A stretch of 64,000 nt of DNA from Myxococcales bacterium (GTDB lineage Bacteria; Myxococcota; UBA796; SXON01): contig SHYX01000026.1 of assembly GCA_009692585.1 (NCBI GenBank), forward strand, positions 4,487-68,486. The letters are read 5' to 3'. Below are positions 1 through 10,400 of the stretch, piece after piece. The translations under genes were made by a program, and so were the position numbers. Below the pieces are notes generated by a model. That model had not been told where the DNA came from, did no database searches, and worked only from the letters and a program-made list of their open reading frames with translations. Position 1 is the stretch's first letter. Every line of letters starts with the position of its first letter.

Positions 1-3000
1 CTCCACCAAGGCAGCAGCGACGCCCCGTTCACCCTGAGCGGTGCCGGCTGGCAGGACGAGGTGCTCACCGTCGGCTCGACGACCTACGGGCCGCTCTCCT
101 TCGTCGAGGGCGAGGTCCAACATATTCTCTTCACGATGGATCCTCTCGAGAATCCCATCGACGGTTGCCATGACCTCCGCGACGGGGACGACGACGGCTT
201 CACCGACGCCGCCGACCCGGACTGCCTCGACGGGACGGCCGAGGTCGGCTTCGGCGCCAACGAGTGCAACGATGGCATCGACAACGATGGCGACGGCGGT
301 CTCGACGGCGACGACGACCGCTGCGCGGACGCGTTCGGACTGGCCGAGGCCGGCCCCTGCCAAGACGGTCTCGACAACGACGCCGACGGCTGGAGCGACC
401 TGAACGACCCCGACTGCGTCGATCTCGACGACGAAGTGGGCCCCGGCCTGACCCAGTGCAACGACGGCAAAGACAACGACGGCGACGAGGCGGTCGACGC
501 CGACGACCAGCAGTGCGACTCCGCGCTCGACGACGACGAAGCAACGCCGCCGTGTGCGGACGGCCTCGACAACGACGGCGACGGCTGGACCGACGACGAC
601 GACCCCGACTGCTACGTCGGCGACGTCGAACTCTCCACCAGCGACACCCTGTGCAACAACGGCATTGACGACGACCTCGACGGAACGATCGACAACGACG
701 ACGCCGGCTGCGAGTCGGCCACCGACGACAGCGAACTCAACCGCTGCGGCGACGACCTCGACAACGATGGCGACGGGTGGACCGACCTGGCCGACCCGGG
801 CTGCACCAGCCTGCTCGACGACGATGAAGGCGGCCTCGACAGCGCCGCCGCCTGCAGCAACGGGGCCGACGACGACGGCGACGGCTACGCAGACGCGTTC
901 GACGCAGACTGCGCCAACGCCTACGACGCCTCCGAGTTGGGCGACTGCGAGGACGGGTACGACAACGACGGTGACGACTGGACCGACGCCGACGATCCCG
1001 ACTGCGCGACGCTCGGCACCGAACGCAGCTTCGGCGAGACGGCCTGCAACGACAACGTTGACAACGACGCGGACGGAAGGCGCGATGCCGACGACTCTGC
1101 TTGCGACGACGCACTCGACGACGACGAGACGGACGGCTGCAACGACGGCGTCGACGGCGATGGCGACGGGTGGACCGACGGCGCCGATCCCGACTGCACC
1201 ACCGGCAGCGAGGAACTCGGCTACGGGGCGGGCGAATGCAACGACGGCGTCGACAACGACGGCGACCTGACCTTCGACGCCGGGGACGCGCTGTGCGTGC
1301 TCGCGGTGACCGCGGCGGAAGCCAGCGCGTGTGACAACGGCGTCGACGAAGACGCCGACGGCTGGGCGGACGAGGAGGACCCCGACTGCACGACGGGCGC
1401 GGCCGAAAGCGGCTTCGGGGCCACCGAGTGCAACGACGGGCTCGACAACGAAACCACCATCGACGGGCTCATCGACCGCCTGGATCCCCACTGCAGTGAG
1501 GCGCTCGACGACTACGAGACCGACTACGCCTGCGCCAACGGCCTCGACGACGACGGCGACGGGTGGACCGACACCGAGGACCCCGCCTGCGCCAGTGCCG
1601 TCGGCACTTCGGAAGCGCCTTCGGTGAGCAGGTACGATTGCAACAACGGCAGCGACGATGACGGCGATGGCTTGGAGGACGGCGACGATCCGGGCTGCGC
1701 CAGCGGCAACGACAACGACGAAACCGACCCGATCACCGGGTGCAGCGACGGCCTCGACAACGACGGCGACGACTGGACCGACGCCGACGACCCCGATTGC
1801 GACGACGGGATCGCGGAGACCGGACTCTCGGACTCGGCGTGCAACGACGGTGGGGACAACGACGGCGACTTCCTCGTGGACCGCGACGACCTCGACTGCG
1901 CCTCCGCCAACGACACCATCGAGGACAGCGCCACCACCGATTGCACCGACGGAGACGACGGCGATCTCGACGGCTGGGTCGACGCCGACGACCCCGACTG
2001 TGCCACCGGTGAAGACGAGTTGGACTTCGGCTCGACCGTTTGCAACGACGGTAACGACAACGACGCCGACGGCGGCACCGACGCCGACGACCCCGGCTGC
2101 GCCACCGCCGCGGACGAGGACGAAGAGGACCCCACCGGCGACTGCTTCGACGGCGCCGACAGCGACGGCGACGGCTGGGCCGACGCGGCCGACCCCGACT
2201 GCGACGGCGGCACCGACGAACTCGGCTTCGGCACGGGTGAGTGCAACGACGGGCTGGACAACGACGGGAACCACATCCTCGACGCTGCCGACCCCGGCTG
2301 TGCCCGCGCCAGCGACCCCGTCGAGGATGCCACCGCCGACGACTGCGTCAACGGCGTGGACGACGATGGCGACGGGTGGACGGACGCCCACGACACCGAC
2401 TGCGGCACCGTCGGGGACGAACTGGGCGCCGGCACGCGGGAATGTGACAACGGTCTCGACGACGATCATGACGGCACCATCGATGCCGACGACAGCTCCT
2501 GCGCCATCGGCTGGGACGACGACGAGAGCGCCACCCCGGACGACTGCGACAACGGCAGCGACGACGACGCCGACGGCTGGGTGGACGAGGCGGACCCCGA
2601 TTGCGCCCTCGATGGCGACGAGATCGGCTTTGGCGCGCGCGCCTGCAACGACGGCGAGGACGACGACGGCGACGGCGCCGTCGATGCCGACGACGCCGAT
2701 TGTGACGACGACGGCGACGGAAACGAGGCCGCGGACACCGCCTCGTGCACGGACGGGGCCGACGACGACGGCGACGGGTGGACGGACGAGGCCGATGCCG
2801 ACTGCGCGCTGGGCGGCTCCGAGGGGGACGGCTACGCGGCTTCCTCGTGCAGCGACGGCGTGGATGACGACGGCGACAGCCTCGCCGACGCCGACGACAG
2901 CGATTGCGACGACGGCTTGGACAACGCCGAAGAGAGCGTCGGCAGCGACTGCACCGACCTCAGCGACGACGATGGCGACGGCTGGACCGACGACGACGAC

Positions 3001-3984
3001 CCCGATTGTGACGCCAGCGGCTACTCCGCCCTCGGCTGCAACAACGGCCTCGACGACGACGGCGACGGCCTCACCGACGCCGACGACCCCGGCTGCGAAA
3101 GCGGCGCTGACGACGTCGAAAACGACCCCGCCTCGGGCTGCGCCGACGGGAGCGACAACGACAGCGACGGGTGGACGGACAGCGACGACCCCGACTGCGT
3201 GATCGCCACCGCCGAACGCGGAGCCGTGGGGCCCGCCGCCTGCCACGACGGCCTCGACAACGACGGCGACGGTGCCGAAGATGCGGCCGACAGCGATTGC
3301 AGCGACGCCAACGACAACCTTGAGACCCCCTCGGGGGCCGGTGGGCCGAGCTGTGTCGACGGCAGCGACGACGACGGCGACGGCTGGGTGGACAGCGACG
3401 ACCCCGACTGCGCGTGGCTCGGCGAGGAGTCGGGCCTCGACACCGATTTCGTCTGCAACGACGGCACCGACACCGACGGCGACACGCTCACCGACGCCGA
3501 CGACCCCGGCTGCCAGAGAGCGCTCGACGGCGACGAGACCCACACGCCCGAGTGCATGGACGGCGACGACGACGACGGGGACGGTTGGACCGACATCGAC
3601 GACCCGGTCTGCACCACCGACACCGACCTCTTCGAAGACGACGGGCTCGGCGCCAGTGCGTGCAACAACGGCCTCGACGACGATGGCGACGGCCTGGTCG
3701 ATGCCGGCGACTGGGGCTGCACCACCGGCGCGGACAGCGACGAGGTCGACCCGCTCACCTCGTGCAACAACGGCACGGACGACGACTGCGACGGCTGGAT
3801 CGACGTGCTCGACCCCGACTGCGCCACCCCGATCACCGACACCGAGACCATCGCGTGCGGCGATCCCGCGGCCTTCTCCGGCGACTACCAGTGCAACGAC
3901 GATGTCGACAACGACATCAACAGCTTCAAGGACGCGGACGAGCCGGGCTGCCGGAGCGGCTACGACAACCTCGAGGCGTACTGA
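1..3984 (+). CDS. Giant Asp/Cys tandem-repeat protein (5' partial)
   Basis: The frame is open from base 1, so the N-terminus lies upstream; 1327 residues are visible. After about 55 non-repetitive residues the rest is roughly 38 units, each opening with Cys and an Asn/Asp-Gly pair and following the pattern CNDGxDNDGDGxxDxxDPDC, then a 12-16 residue acidic spacer. Each unit has two cysteines about 19 residues apart. The D-x-D-x-D-G spacing resembles calcium-binding loops of thrombospondin type 3 or EF-hand type. I infer a secreted, Ca-dependent, disulfide-stapled rod on the cell surface. The C-terminus ends in a last repeat and NLEAY, with no MYXO-CTERM-like or LPXTG-like sorting tail. No enzyme domain is visible. 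aspS follows 54 bases later and is probably unrelated. The family resembles MopE-type metal-binding repeat proteins, but I cannot assign a function. Confidence 0.85.
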   Translation, partial: LHQGSSDAPFTLSGAGWQDEVLTVGSTTYGPLSFVEGEVQHILFTMDPLENPIDGCHDLRDGDDDGFTDAADPDCLDGTAEVGFGANECNDGIDNDGDGGLDGDDDRCADAFGLAEAGPCQDGLDNDADGWSDLNDPDCVDLDDEVGPGLTQCNDGKDNDGDEAVDADDQQCDSALDDDEATPPCADGLDNDGDGWTDDDDPDCYVGDVELSTSDTLCNNGIDDDLDGTIDNDDAGCESATDDSELNRCGDDLDNDGDGWTDLADPGCTSLLDDDEGGLDSAAACSNGADDDGDGYADAFDADCANAYDASELGDCEDGYDNDGDDWTDADDPDCATLGTERSFGETACNDNVDNDADGRRDADDSACDDALDDDETDGCNDGVDGDGDGWTDGADPDCTTGSEELGYGAGECNDGVDNDGDLTFDAGDALCVLAVTAAEASACDNGVDEDADGWADEEDPDCTTGAAESGFGATECNDGLDNETTIDGLIDRLDPHCSEALDDYETDYACANGLDDDGDGWTDTEDPACASAVGTSEAPSVSRYDCNNGSDDDGDGLEDGDDPGCASGNDNDETDPITGCSDGLDNDGDDWTDADDPDCDDGIAETGLSDSACNDGGDNDGDFLVDRDDLDCASANDTIEDSATTDCTDGDDGDLDGWVDADDPDCATGEDELDFGSTVCNDGNDNDADGGTDADDPGCATAADEDEEDPTGDCFDGADSDGDGWADAADPDCDGGTDELGFGTGECNDGLDNDGNHILDAADPGCARASDPVEDATADDCVNGVDDDGDGWTDAHDTDCGTVGDELGAGTRECDNGLDDDHDGTIDADDSSCAIGWDDDESATPDDCDNGSDDDADGWVDEADPDCALDGDEIGFGARACNDGEDDDGDGAVDADDADCDDDGDGNEAADTASCTDGADDDGDGWTDEADADCALGGSEGDGYAASSCSDGVDDDGDSLADADDSDCDDGLDNAEESVGSDCTDLSDDDGDGWTDDDDPDCDASGYSALGCNNGLDDDGDGLTDADDPGCESGADDVENDPASGCADGSDNDSDGWTDSDDPDCVIATAERGAVGPAACHDGLDNDGDGAEDAADSDCSDANDNLETPSGAGGPSCVDGSDDDGDGWVDSDDPDCAWLGEESGLDTDFVCNDGTDTDGDTLTDADDPGCQRALDGDETHTPECMDGDDDDGDGWTDIDDPVCTTDTDLFEDDGLGASACNNGLDDDGDGLVDAGDWGCTTGADSDEVDPLTSCNNGTDDDCDGWIDVLDPDCATPITDTETIACGDPAAFSGDYQCNDDVDNDINSFKDADEPGCRSGYDNLEAY
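166..3981 (+). repeat. About 38 tandem units in an A/B alternating order
   Basis: Units are about 31-36 codons long. They alternate strictly: odd units carry an aromatic-Thr-Asp style core (GWTD, GWSD, GFTD, DWTD, GWVD, GWAD), while even units lack Trp there (GGLD, GTID, GRRD, GLTD, GAVD). The real period is therefore a dimer of about 66-70 residues, repeated 19 times. DNA copies have diverged at third positions, so this is an old, selected array rather than a recent tandem expansion. Confidence 0.8.
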
Positions 3985-4038
3985 CCAGCCTCGCCGTCCG
4001 CCGTTTCTGGTTACGCCGCGCCCGCTCTGGGGAACCCG

Positions 4039-5796
4039 ATGTTCGACAACGCGCGCCGCACCCACACCTGCGGAGAGCTCCGTCCTGACGACGTGGGCCG
4101 TCGCGTCGTCCTGCAGGGTTGGGCCCAGAACGCCCGCGACATGGGTGGGGTGGTGTTCATCAACCTGCGCGACCGGCACGGGATCATCCAAGTCGTCGCC
4201 GACGAGCGCTGTCCGGACGAGGTGCGGCAGACGGCGGCTGGTGTGCACCTGGAGTACGTCGTCGAGGTCGAGGGCACCGTGGCCATCCGGGCCAGCGCCA
4301 ATCCGAAGCTGGCCACCGGCCTGGTCGAGGTGGTGGCTGCGTGCATCACCGTCCTCTCACGCACGCCGCCGCTGCCCTTCTCCATCGAGGGGCACGTCGC
4401 GGCCAACGAGGACCTTCGCCTTCAGTACCGGTACCTGGAACTGCGCCGGCCCGAGCTCCAGAAGAACCTGATCATGCGACACCGCGCCGCGCTCGCGGTG
4501 CGCCGCTACCTCGACGGGGAGGGCTTCATCGAGGTGGAGACGCCGATCCTCACCAAGGCCACGCCCGAGGGTGCGCGCGACTACCTCGTGCCGAGCCGCG
4601 TACACCCGGGGCACTGGTACGCCCTCCCCCAGAGCCCGCAGCTCTTCAAGCAGATCCTGATGGTCGCCGGGATGGACCGGTACTTCCAGATCGTGAAGTG
4701 TTTCCGCGACGAGGATCTTCGCGCCGACCGGCAGCCCGAGTTCACCCAGATCGACATCGAGGTGAGCTTTGCCACCCGAGCGCTGGTCATGGAGGTGGCC
4801 ACCGGGCTCGTGCGCACCGTGTGGAAGCAGATGCTCGACCACGACGTGGGCGAGCCCCCCGTCCTCTCCTACACCGACGCCATCGCTCGGTTCGGCGTCG
4901 ACGCGCCCGATACCCGCTTCGGCATGGAGCACGCCGACGTCACCGCGCTGGTACGCGCCACCGAGTTCGGGGTCATCCGCGGGCCCCTCGACGCGGGCGG
5001 CATCGCCAAGCTCTTCGTGGTCAGGGGCGGCGGCGCCAGCGTGAGTCGCAAGCAGCTCGACGCCTGGACGCAGTTCGTACGCACCTACAAACTCGGCGGG
5101 CTGTTGTACGGGAAGGTCGGCACGCCGTGGACGGGACCGCTCGCCAAGCTCTCCGAGGCCGAGCAGCGCGCCATCGTGGTGGCGGCCGGCGCCGTCGACG
5201 GGGACCTGATTCTCCTGGGAGCCGGGCCCTCCGCGGCGGTCAATGCCGGCCTCGGCAAGTTGCGAGCCGCGGTCGCGAAGGAGCTTGGCCTCGTCCCGCC
5301 GGGGTTCTCGTTTGTGTGGGTCGTCGACTTCCCGAGCTTCGAACTCGATGAGGAGAGCGGCCGCTGGATGGCGGTCCATCACCCGTTCACCAGCCCCCGG
5401 CCCGAGCACATCGCGCTGATGGGAAGCGGCCGGGAGGGGGAGATGTTCGCCGACGCCTACGACCTGGTGTGCAACGGGTACGAGATCGGCGGCGGAAGCA
5501 TCCGTATCCACGATCCCGCAGTACAAAGCAAGGTTTTTGCTGCACTCGGAATGACGCCGGAGGATGCCGAGCAGAAGTTCGGCTTCCTGCTCGACGCGCT
5601 GCGCCACGGCGCGCCCCCCCACGGTGGCCTCGCGTTCGGCTTCGACCGCATGGCCATGCTCCTCTGTGGCACCGACAACATCCGCGACGTCATCGCCTTT
5701 CCCAAGACCGCCAGCGCCCAGGACCTGATGTCTGGCGCGCCCAGCCCCGTCGAGCCGAAGCAGCTTGGTGAGCTGCACGTACGGAACACGGGGTGA
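4039..5796 (+). CDS. aspS: Aspartate--tRNA ligase
   Basis: Charges tRNA-Asp with aspartate in the cytoplasm. At 585 residues it matches the usual bacterial AspRS length. Visible parts in order are an N-terminal OB-fold anticodon-binding domain (about 1-110), class II motifs including FRDEDLRADRQPEFTQID near 225, an inserted GAD domain (about 290-410), and the C-terminal class II motif 3 GFDRMAMLL followed by IRDVIAFPKT. The ATG start is preceded by GGGGA with about 6 bases of spacing. Whether it is discriminating or also charges tRNA-Asn cannot be decided from the sequence, and no gatCAB genes are in the window. Confidence 0.97.
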   Translation: MFDNARRTHTCGELRPDDVGRRVVLQGWAQNARDMGGVVFINLRDRHGIIQVVADERCPDEVRQTAAGVHLEYVVEVEGTVAIRASANPKLATGLVEVVAACITVLSRTPPLPFSIEGHVAANEDLRLQYRYLELRRPELQKNLIMRHRAALAVRRYLDGEGFIEVETPILTKATPEGARDYLVPSRVHPGHWYALPQSPQLFKQILMVAGMDRYFQIVKCFRDEDLRADRQPEFTQIDIEVSFATRALVMEVATGLVRTVWKQMLDHDVGEPPVLSYTDAIARFGVDAPDTRFGMEHADVTALVRATEFGVIRGPLDAGGIAKLFVVRGGGASVSRKQLDAWTQFVRTYKLGGLLYGKVGTPWTGPLAKLSEAEQRAIVVAAGAVDGDLILLGAGPSAAVNAGLGKLRAAVAKELGLVPPGFSFVWVVDFPSFELDEESGRWMAVHHPFTSPRPEHIALMGSGREGEMFADAYDLVCNGYEIGGGSIRIHDPAVQSKVFAALGMTPEDAEQKFGFLLDALRHGAPPHGGLAFGFDRMAMLLCGTDNIRDVIAFPKTASAQDLMSGAPSPVEPKQLGELHVRNTG

Positions 5797-5839
5797 ACCC
5801 GGCCGGGGTCGCCGCCGCGGGCTGGCTGGGGCCGCGAGC

Positions 5840-6979
5840 CTAAGGCAGCGGTGGCGGCGTGGACGTCAGCGCGGCGGCCACCTCGGGGATCGAGCCCGCA
5901 TCGACCCAGTTTGCCATGCCGTCCTTCCACGCGAGGTGACGCCCCACGACACCCCGAATTCGCGTCGCGATATCACCCGCGCTCAACTGCACTTTCGAAC
6001 CGTCGGGACCAGCGTAGTGGAAGAGCGCCTCACCCGGAAGCGGCAGTGGCAGCGGCGGGGGACCCGCCGACATCCCCGCCTGCGGATTGAAGGCGCCCCC
6101 CGCGGCCTGGGCGCGGCCCAGCGCGCCGGCCATGTTCGCGCCCATCGCGACACCCAGCCCGGCCTCCATGAAGGCGCCCCCGCCGCCCGGGCGCTTGGCC
6201 GCTTCTTCCATCGCATTCGCCGCCTGGAACTGGGTGTAGGCGTTCATGTCGCCCGCCAGCGCCATCGAGCTGCGCTTGTCCATCATCTTTTCGACTTCCG
6301 GCGGCACCGAGATGTTCTCGACCACGAAGTCGGTCAGGGTGAGCCCCCAGTTGCCCTGGAACCAGGTGTTGAGGCGCTCCTTGAGCGCGTCGCCGAAATC
6401 CATGTAGTGGGCGACGAGGTCCAGCAGTGGGATCTTGGCCTCGCCGATGGTGTCGGCCAAGGCGGCCACGACCTTGCGCTTGACATGCCCGGTGATCTCG
6501 TCGGTGGCGAAGATTCCGGCGGTGCCGACGATCTCCTTGATGAACAGCGCCGGGTCCGACAGGCGGAACGCGAAGCTGCCGAACGCGCGCAGCCGCACCA
6601 CGCCGAGGTCGGCGTCCCGCACCGGGATGGGGTTCGGTGTGCCCCACTTCTGGTCGGTGAACTGCCGGGTCGAGACGAAGTAGACATCGCCCTTGTAAGG
6701 CATGTTCAGGCCGTACTTGATGCTCTCGAAGAAGGCCATGACCGGCTTGGTACGGGTGCTCAGCTCGTAGGTCCCGGGCGAAAAGACGTCGCTGAGCTTG
6801 CCCTCGGCCATGAACACGGCCATCTGTCCCTCGCGGACCACAAGCTTGCCGCCGTCCTGGATCGCCTTCTGGAACACGGGAAAGCGGTAGACCAGGGTAT
6901 CCGAGGTGTTGTCAGTCCACTCCAAGACATCCAGGAACTGAGCGGCAGCCTGGCCCTTCAGGGCATTCCACAGTGACAT
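5840..6979 (-). CDS. SPFH-domain protein with C-terminal GYF_2 domain
   Basis: A 379-residue protein of the SPFH/virion-core-like group (B. subtilis YdjI type). The N-terminus MSLWNALKGQAAAQFLDVLEW is characteristic and fixes the start at the ATG ending at 6979; a longer frame upstream adds an unrelated 29 residues. The SPFH core (about 30-250) carries the EGQMAVF and SPGTYEL elements. A Gly/Ala-rich hydrophobic stretch (about 260-310) is followed by a GYF_2-like domain (about 325-375: LFHYAGPDG, LAWKDGMANW). There is no transmembrane hairpin like that of flotillins. The role is unknown; homologues are proposed membrane-stress scaffolds. It lies 53 bases downstream of the VOC gene on the same strand. 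Confidence 0.8.
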   Translation of the reverse strand: MSLWNALKGQAAAQFLDVLEWTDNTSDTLVYRFPVFQKAIQDGGKLVVREGQMAVFMAEGKLSDVFSPGTYELSTRTKPVMAFFESIKYGLNMPYKGDVYFVSTRQFTDQKWGTPNPIPVRDADLGVVRLRAFGSFAFRLSDPALFIKEIVGTAGIFATDEITGHVKRKVVAALADTIGEAKIPLLDLVAHYMDFGDALKERLNTWFQGNWGLTLTDFVVENISVPPEVEKMMDKRSSMALAGDMNAYTQFQAANAMEEAAKRPGGGGAFMEAGLGVAMGANMAGALGRAQAAGGAFNPQAGMSAGPPPLPLPLPGEALFHYAGPDGSKVQLSAGDIATRIRGVVGRHLAWKDGMANWVDAGSIPEVAAALTSTPPPLP

Positions 6980-7032
6980 GGCGGTCCTCGGGACGGGGTG
7001 AGCGAGGATCGTAAGCACATGGGCCCAGCTCG

Positions 7033-7413
7033 TCAGGGGGTTTCGGAGAAGCACACGAGCTCCCACACCCCCACCCGATTGCCCTCGGTGTCCAACAACT
7101 GCGCGACGAGCACCCCGCCCGGTCCGGGACCCACGCGCGCGATCCGCATTCCGCCCAGCTCGATCGCGCGCCGGAGCACCCTGTCGATGCCCCGCACCTC
7201 GACGTAGAGCTCCGGGCCGGCGCTGGACGGTTCACCCCCGCCCCAGAAGCTGCCCTCGAGCCCGCCGGGAGCGGTGAACCGCACCGCGTCGCCCTCCCTC
7301 AGCAGGACCTGCCAGCCGAAACACGCCGCATAGAAGCGCGCGGCCCGCGCGGGGTCGCGGGCGGCGATGCGAACGTGGGCGAGCCGGCCGGGTAGCACCA
7401 GACAACTGAACAC
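7033..7413 (-). CDS. VOC (glyoxalase/dioxygenase) superfamily protein
   Basis: A 126-residue protein with the paired beta-alpha-beta-beta-beta modules of the vicinal oxygen chelate fold: HVRIAARDPARAARFYAACF at about 13-32 and LLDTEGNRVGVWE near 105-117. The length fits a single VOC domain that dimerises to form its site. Metal ligands cannot be assigned confidently, and similar small proteins include enzymes, drug-binding proteins and regulators, so the substrate is unknown. The start is GTG; an ATG two bases upstream is in another frame. It sits 22 bases after secA on the same strand and may be co-transcribed. Confidence 0.75.
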   Translation of the reverse strand: MFSCLVLPGRLAHVRIAARDPARAARFYAACFGWQVLLREGDAVRFTAPGGLEGSFWGGGEPSSAGPELYVEVRGIDRVLRRAIELGGMRIARVGPGPGGVLVAQLLDTEGNRVGVWELVCFSETP

Positions 7414-7435
7414 ATGTTTTCGCTCGGCGCCACGT

Positions 7436-10400
7436 TTAGGTGCGATCGCCCTCGTCCGTCACGCCTTCTGCCTCGGCAACCTCGCCGGCGGCGATCCCAC
7501 CGAGGACGCCCACGTCGCCGGGCATCCACCCCGCCGCCTCGACATCGCCCCGTTCCTCCTGCGTTGGCGTGTCGGCGGCGAAGGCGAGCCCGTCGTCCGC
7601 ACCGGCTTCGGGAGCCGCGGGCTCGGCCGGCACGACGCTGTCCACGGCGACGGCAGCAGCGGCAGCGGCAGCGGCAGCAAGCTCCGCGATCGAGTTGGCC
7701 CGCGCGCGATCCTCCGCCTCGTCGTAGCAGCAGCGCTTGAACTTGAGCCCGGTCCCGCACGGACAGGGATCGTTGCGCCGCAGTCCCTGCTGGAACGCCA
7801 CCAGCCGCGCCTCGGCGCCCTTGTCGGGAAGCCGGGGCGCTGGCCGGGGGGGCGGCGCCGGCACCAACGGCTCCTCGGCGATCTCGGCCCGTTCGGCCTC
7901 GGCGCGCGCGCGTTGGAGGGCCAGTTGGCGCTCGATGTCGGCCGCAGTGATGGTGCGTGGGCGCGCCGCCTGGGCGAAGCGCTCGACGAGCAGCGCGTCC
8001 GCCTTCAGTACCCGGCTCACGACCGCTTCATCCCGCAGCGAGCCCATGAGCTGGAACATCTGGAAGCCCTCCTTCTTGTACTCCAAGAGGGGGTTCTTCT
8101 GGCCGTAGCCTCGCAACGAAACGCCGTCGCGGAGCCGATCCATCGCCGCGAGGTGGTCTTTCCAGAACTGATCGGTCAGCTGGAGCAGGATCTGCCGCTC
8201 GGCGAGGTGGAGCGTCTCGGCGCCGATCTCGGCCTCCTTGGCCACATACTGGGCCGTGGCGTCCCTCAGGAGCCGCTCCGCCACGATGGTGCGCGCCTCC
8301 TCACGGAGGGACTCGGGAGAATCCCCCCATTGGACACCAAAGATCTCACGGGAACGCGCCATGAGCCTGGTGGTGTCCCACTCGTCATGACGGGCGCCCG
8401 GCGGGATGCATTCGCCCATCAGGTCGTCGACGAGGTCGGAGACGCTCTTGAGCATCATGCCGCGCATGTTGTCGCCGGTCAGCGCGCGGCGACGCAGCTC
8501 GTAGACCGCCTTGCGCTGCAGGTTCATGACGTCGTCGTATTCGAGCAGGTTCTTACGCATGTTGAAGTAGTTGCCTTCAACCTTCTTTTGGGCGTTCTCG
8601 ATCGCGGAGGTGACCCAGCGATGCTCGATGGCCTCGTCCTGTTTCATCCCCATCCGCTCCATCCACACGGCGGTCCGGTCGGAGCCGAAGAGGCGGAGCA
8701 GATCATCCTGAAGACAAAGGTAGAACCTTGAACTACCCGGATCTCCCTGGCGGCCGGAGCGCCCGCGGAGTTGGTTGTCGATCCGGCGGGACTCGTGGCG
8801 TTCGGTGCCCAGGATGTGCAGGCCCCCGACTTCCAGAACCTTCTGGCGTTCTTCCTCACATTCAGCGCGGTGCTTCGCCAAGGTCTCCCGATACGCGGGG
8901 TGCAGGACGTCGGGGCCGGGCGGGGGCGCGCCCTTCAGCCGTGCCGCCGCCTCCTGCTCCACGGGCCACAGACCCTCGACCTCTTCGCCCGCGTCGCGGC
9001 GGTTCTTCAGCTCGATGCGGGTGAGCCCTTCGGGGTCGCCGCCGAGCTTGATGTCCGTGCCGCGACCGGCCATGTTGGTGCTGATGGTGACGGCCTTTCG
9101 TCGCCCCGCCTGGGCGACGATCAGCGCTTCACGGTCGTGCTGCTTGGCATTGAGGACCTCGTGGGGGACCCCCTTCCGCTCCAAGAGGCGGTGCACCAGC
9201 TCCGACTTCTCGACGCTCGTCGTCCCCACCAGGACCGGTTGCCCTCTTCCGTGGCACTCCTCGATCTCGGCGAGCACCTTCTTGAACTTCTCGTCCTGTG
9301 ACTTGTAGACGATGTCGTGGTGATCGATCCGGTCGACCGCCCGATTGGTGGGGACCGGAACCACCTCGAGTTTGTAGATCTTCGCGAACTCCTCCGCCTC
9401 GGTGGCCGCGGTGCCGGTCATCCCCGCCAACTTGGTGTACATGCGGAAATAGTTCTGGAAGGTGATCGTCGCGTAGGTCTGGCTCTCCGCCTCGACCTCG
9501 ACGCGCTCCTTCGCCTCGACCGACTGGTGGAGCCCGTCCGACCACCGCCTTCCGTACATCAGCCGGCCGGTGTGCTCGTCGACGATGATGACCTTGGGCT
9601 TGTTGCCGGACCGTGGATCGGGCTGGACGACGTAGTCCTTGTCGCGTTTGAAGAGGTAGTGGGCCTTGAGCGCCTGGTTGACATGGTGGAGGACCTCCAT
9701 GTTCGCCGGATCGTAGAGGTTCGCGATCTTCAGCCGCGCTTCCAGCTTGTCGACGCCCTCGTCCGTCAACGCCACCTGACGCTGTTTCTCGTCCACGGTG
9801 AAGTCGACCTCTTTCTGGAGGACGCTGATCACCCCGTCGATCACCTCGTACTTGTCCACCGTGTCGTCGGTCGGTCCCGAGATGATGAGCGGCGTCCGGG
9901 CTTCGTCGATGAGGATGGAATCGACCTCGTCGACGATGCCGAAGTGATGCGCCCGCTGCACGTACTGCTCGATCGAGAACTTCATGTTGTCGCGGAGGTA
10001 GTCGAACCCGAACTCGTTGTTCGTCCCGTAGGTGATGTCGCAAGCGTAGGCCGCACGCTTGGAGGCGTCGTCGCGAACGGCACTGAGGATCGTGCCCACC
10101 GAAAGGCCCACTGCACGGTAGATCCGCCCCATCCACTCCGCATCACGGTTGGCGAGGTAGTCGTTCACGGTGACGACATGCGTCCCCTTTCCGGCCAACG
10201 CGTTGAGGTACACCGGTAGCGTCGCCACCAGGGTCTTGCCCTCGCCGGTGCGCATCTCGGCCACCATGCCGCGATGGAGCACGATCCCACCGATCATCTG
10301 CACGTCGAAATGACGCATCTCCATGGTCCGACGGCCGGCTTCGCGAACCACCGCGAAGGCCTCGGGCAGCAGGTCATCGACCGCGCTCCCGTTGTCGAGG

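Noticed and set aside
84..3851. Many long open frames on both strands inside the first repeat gene
   Set aside because: They are low-complexity Ser/Pro, Arg or Thr/Ala shadows caused by GAC/GGC-rich repeats.
166..3981. CRISPR array or DNA-level satellite
   Set aside because: Spacing and conservation follow codons and amino acids; there are no unique spacers and no cas genes.
5798..5807. CCCGGCCGGG palindrome between aspS and the SPFH gene
   Set aside because: No loop and no T-run; expected by chance at this GC content.
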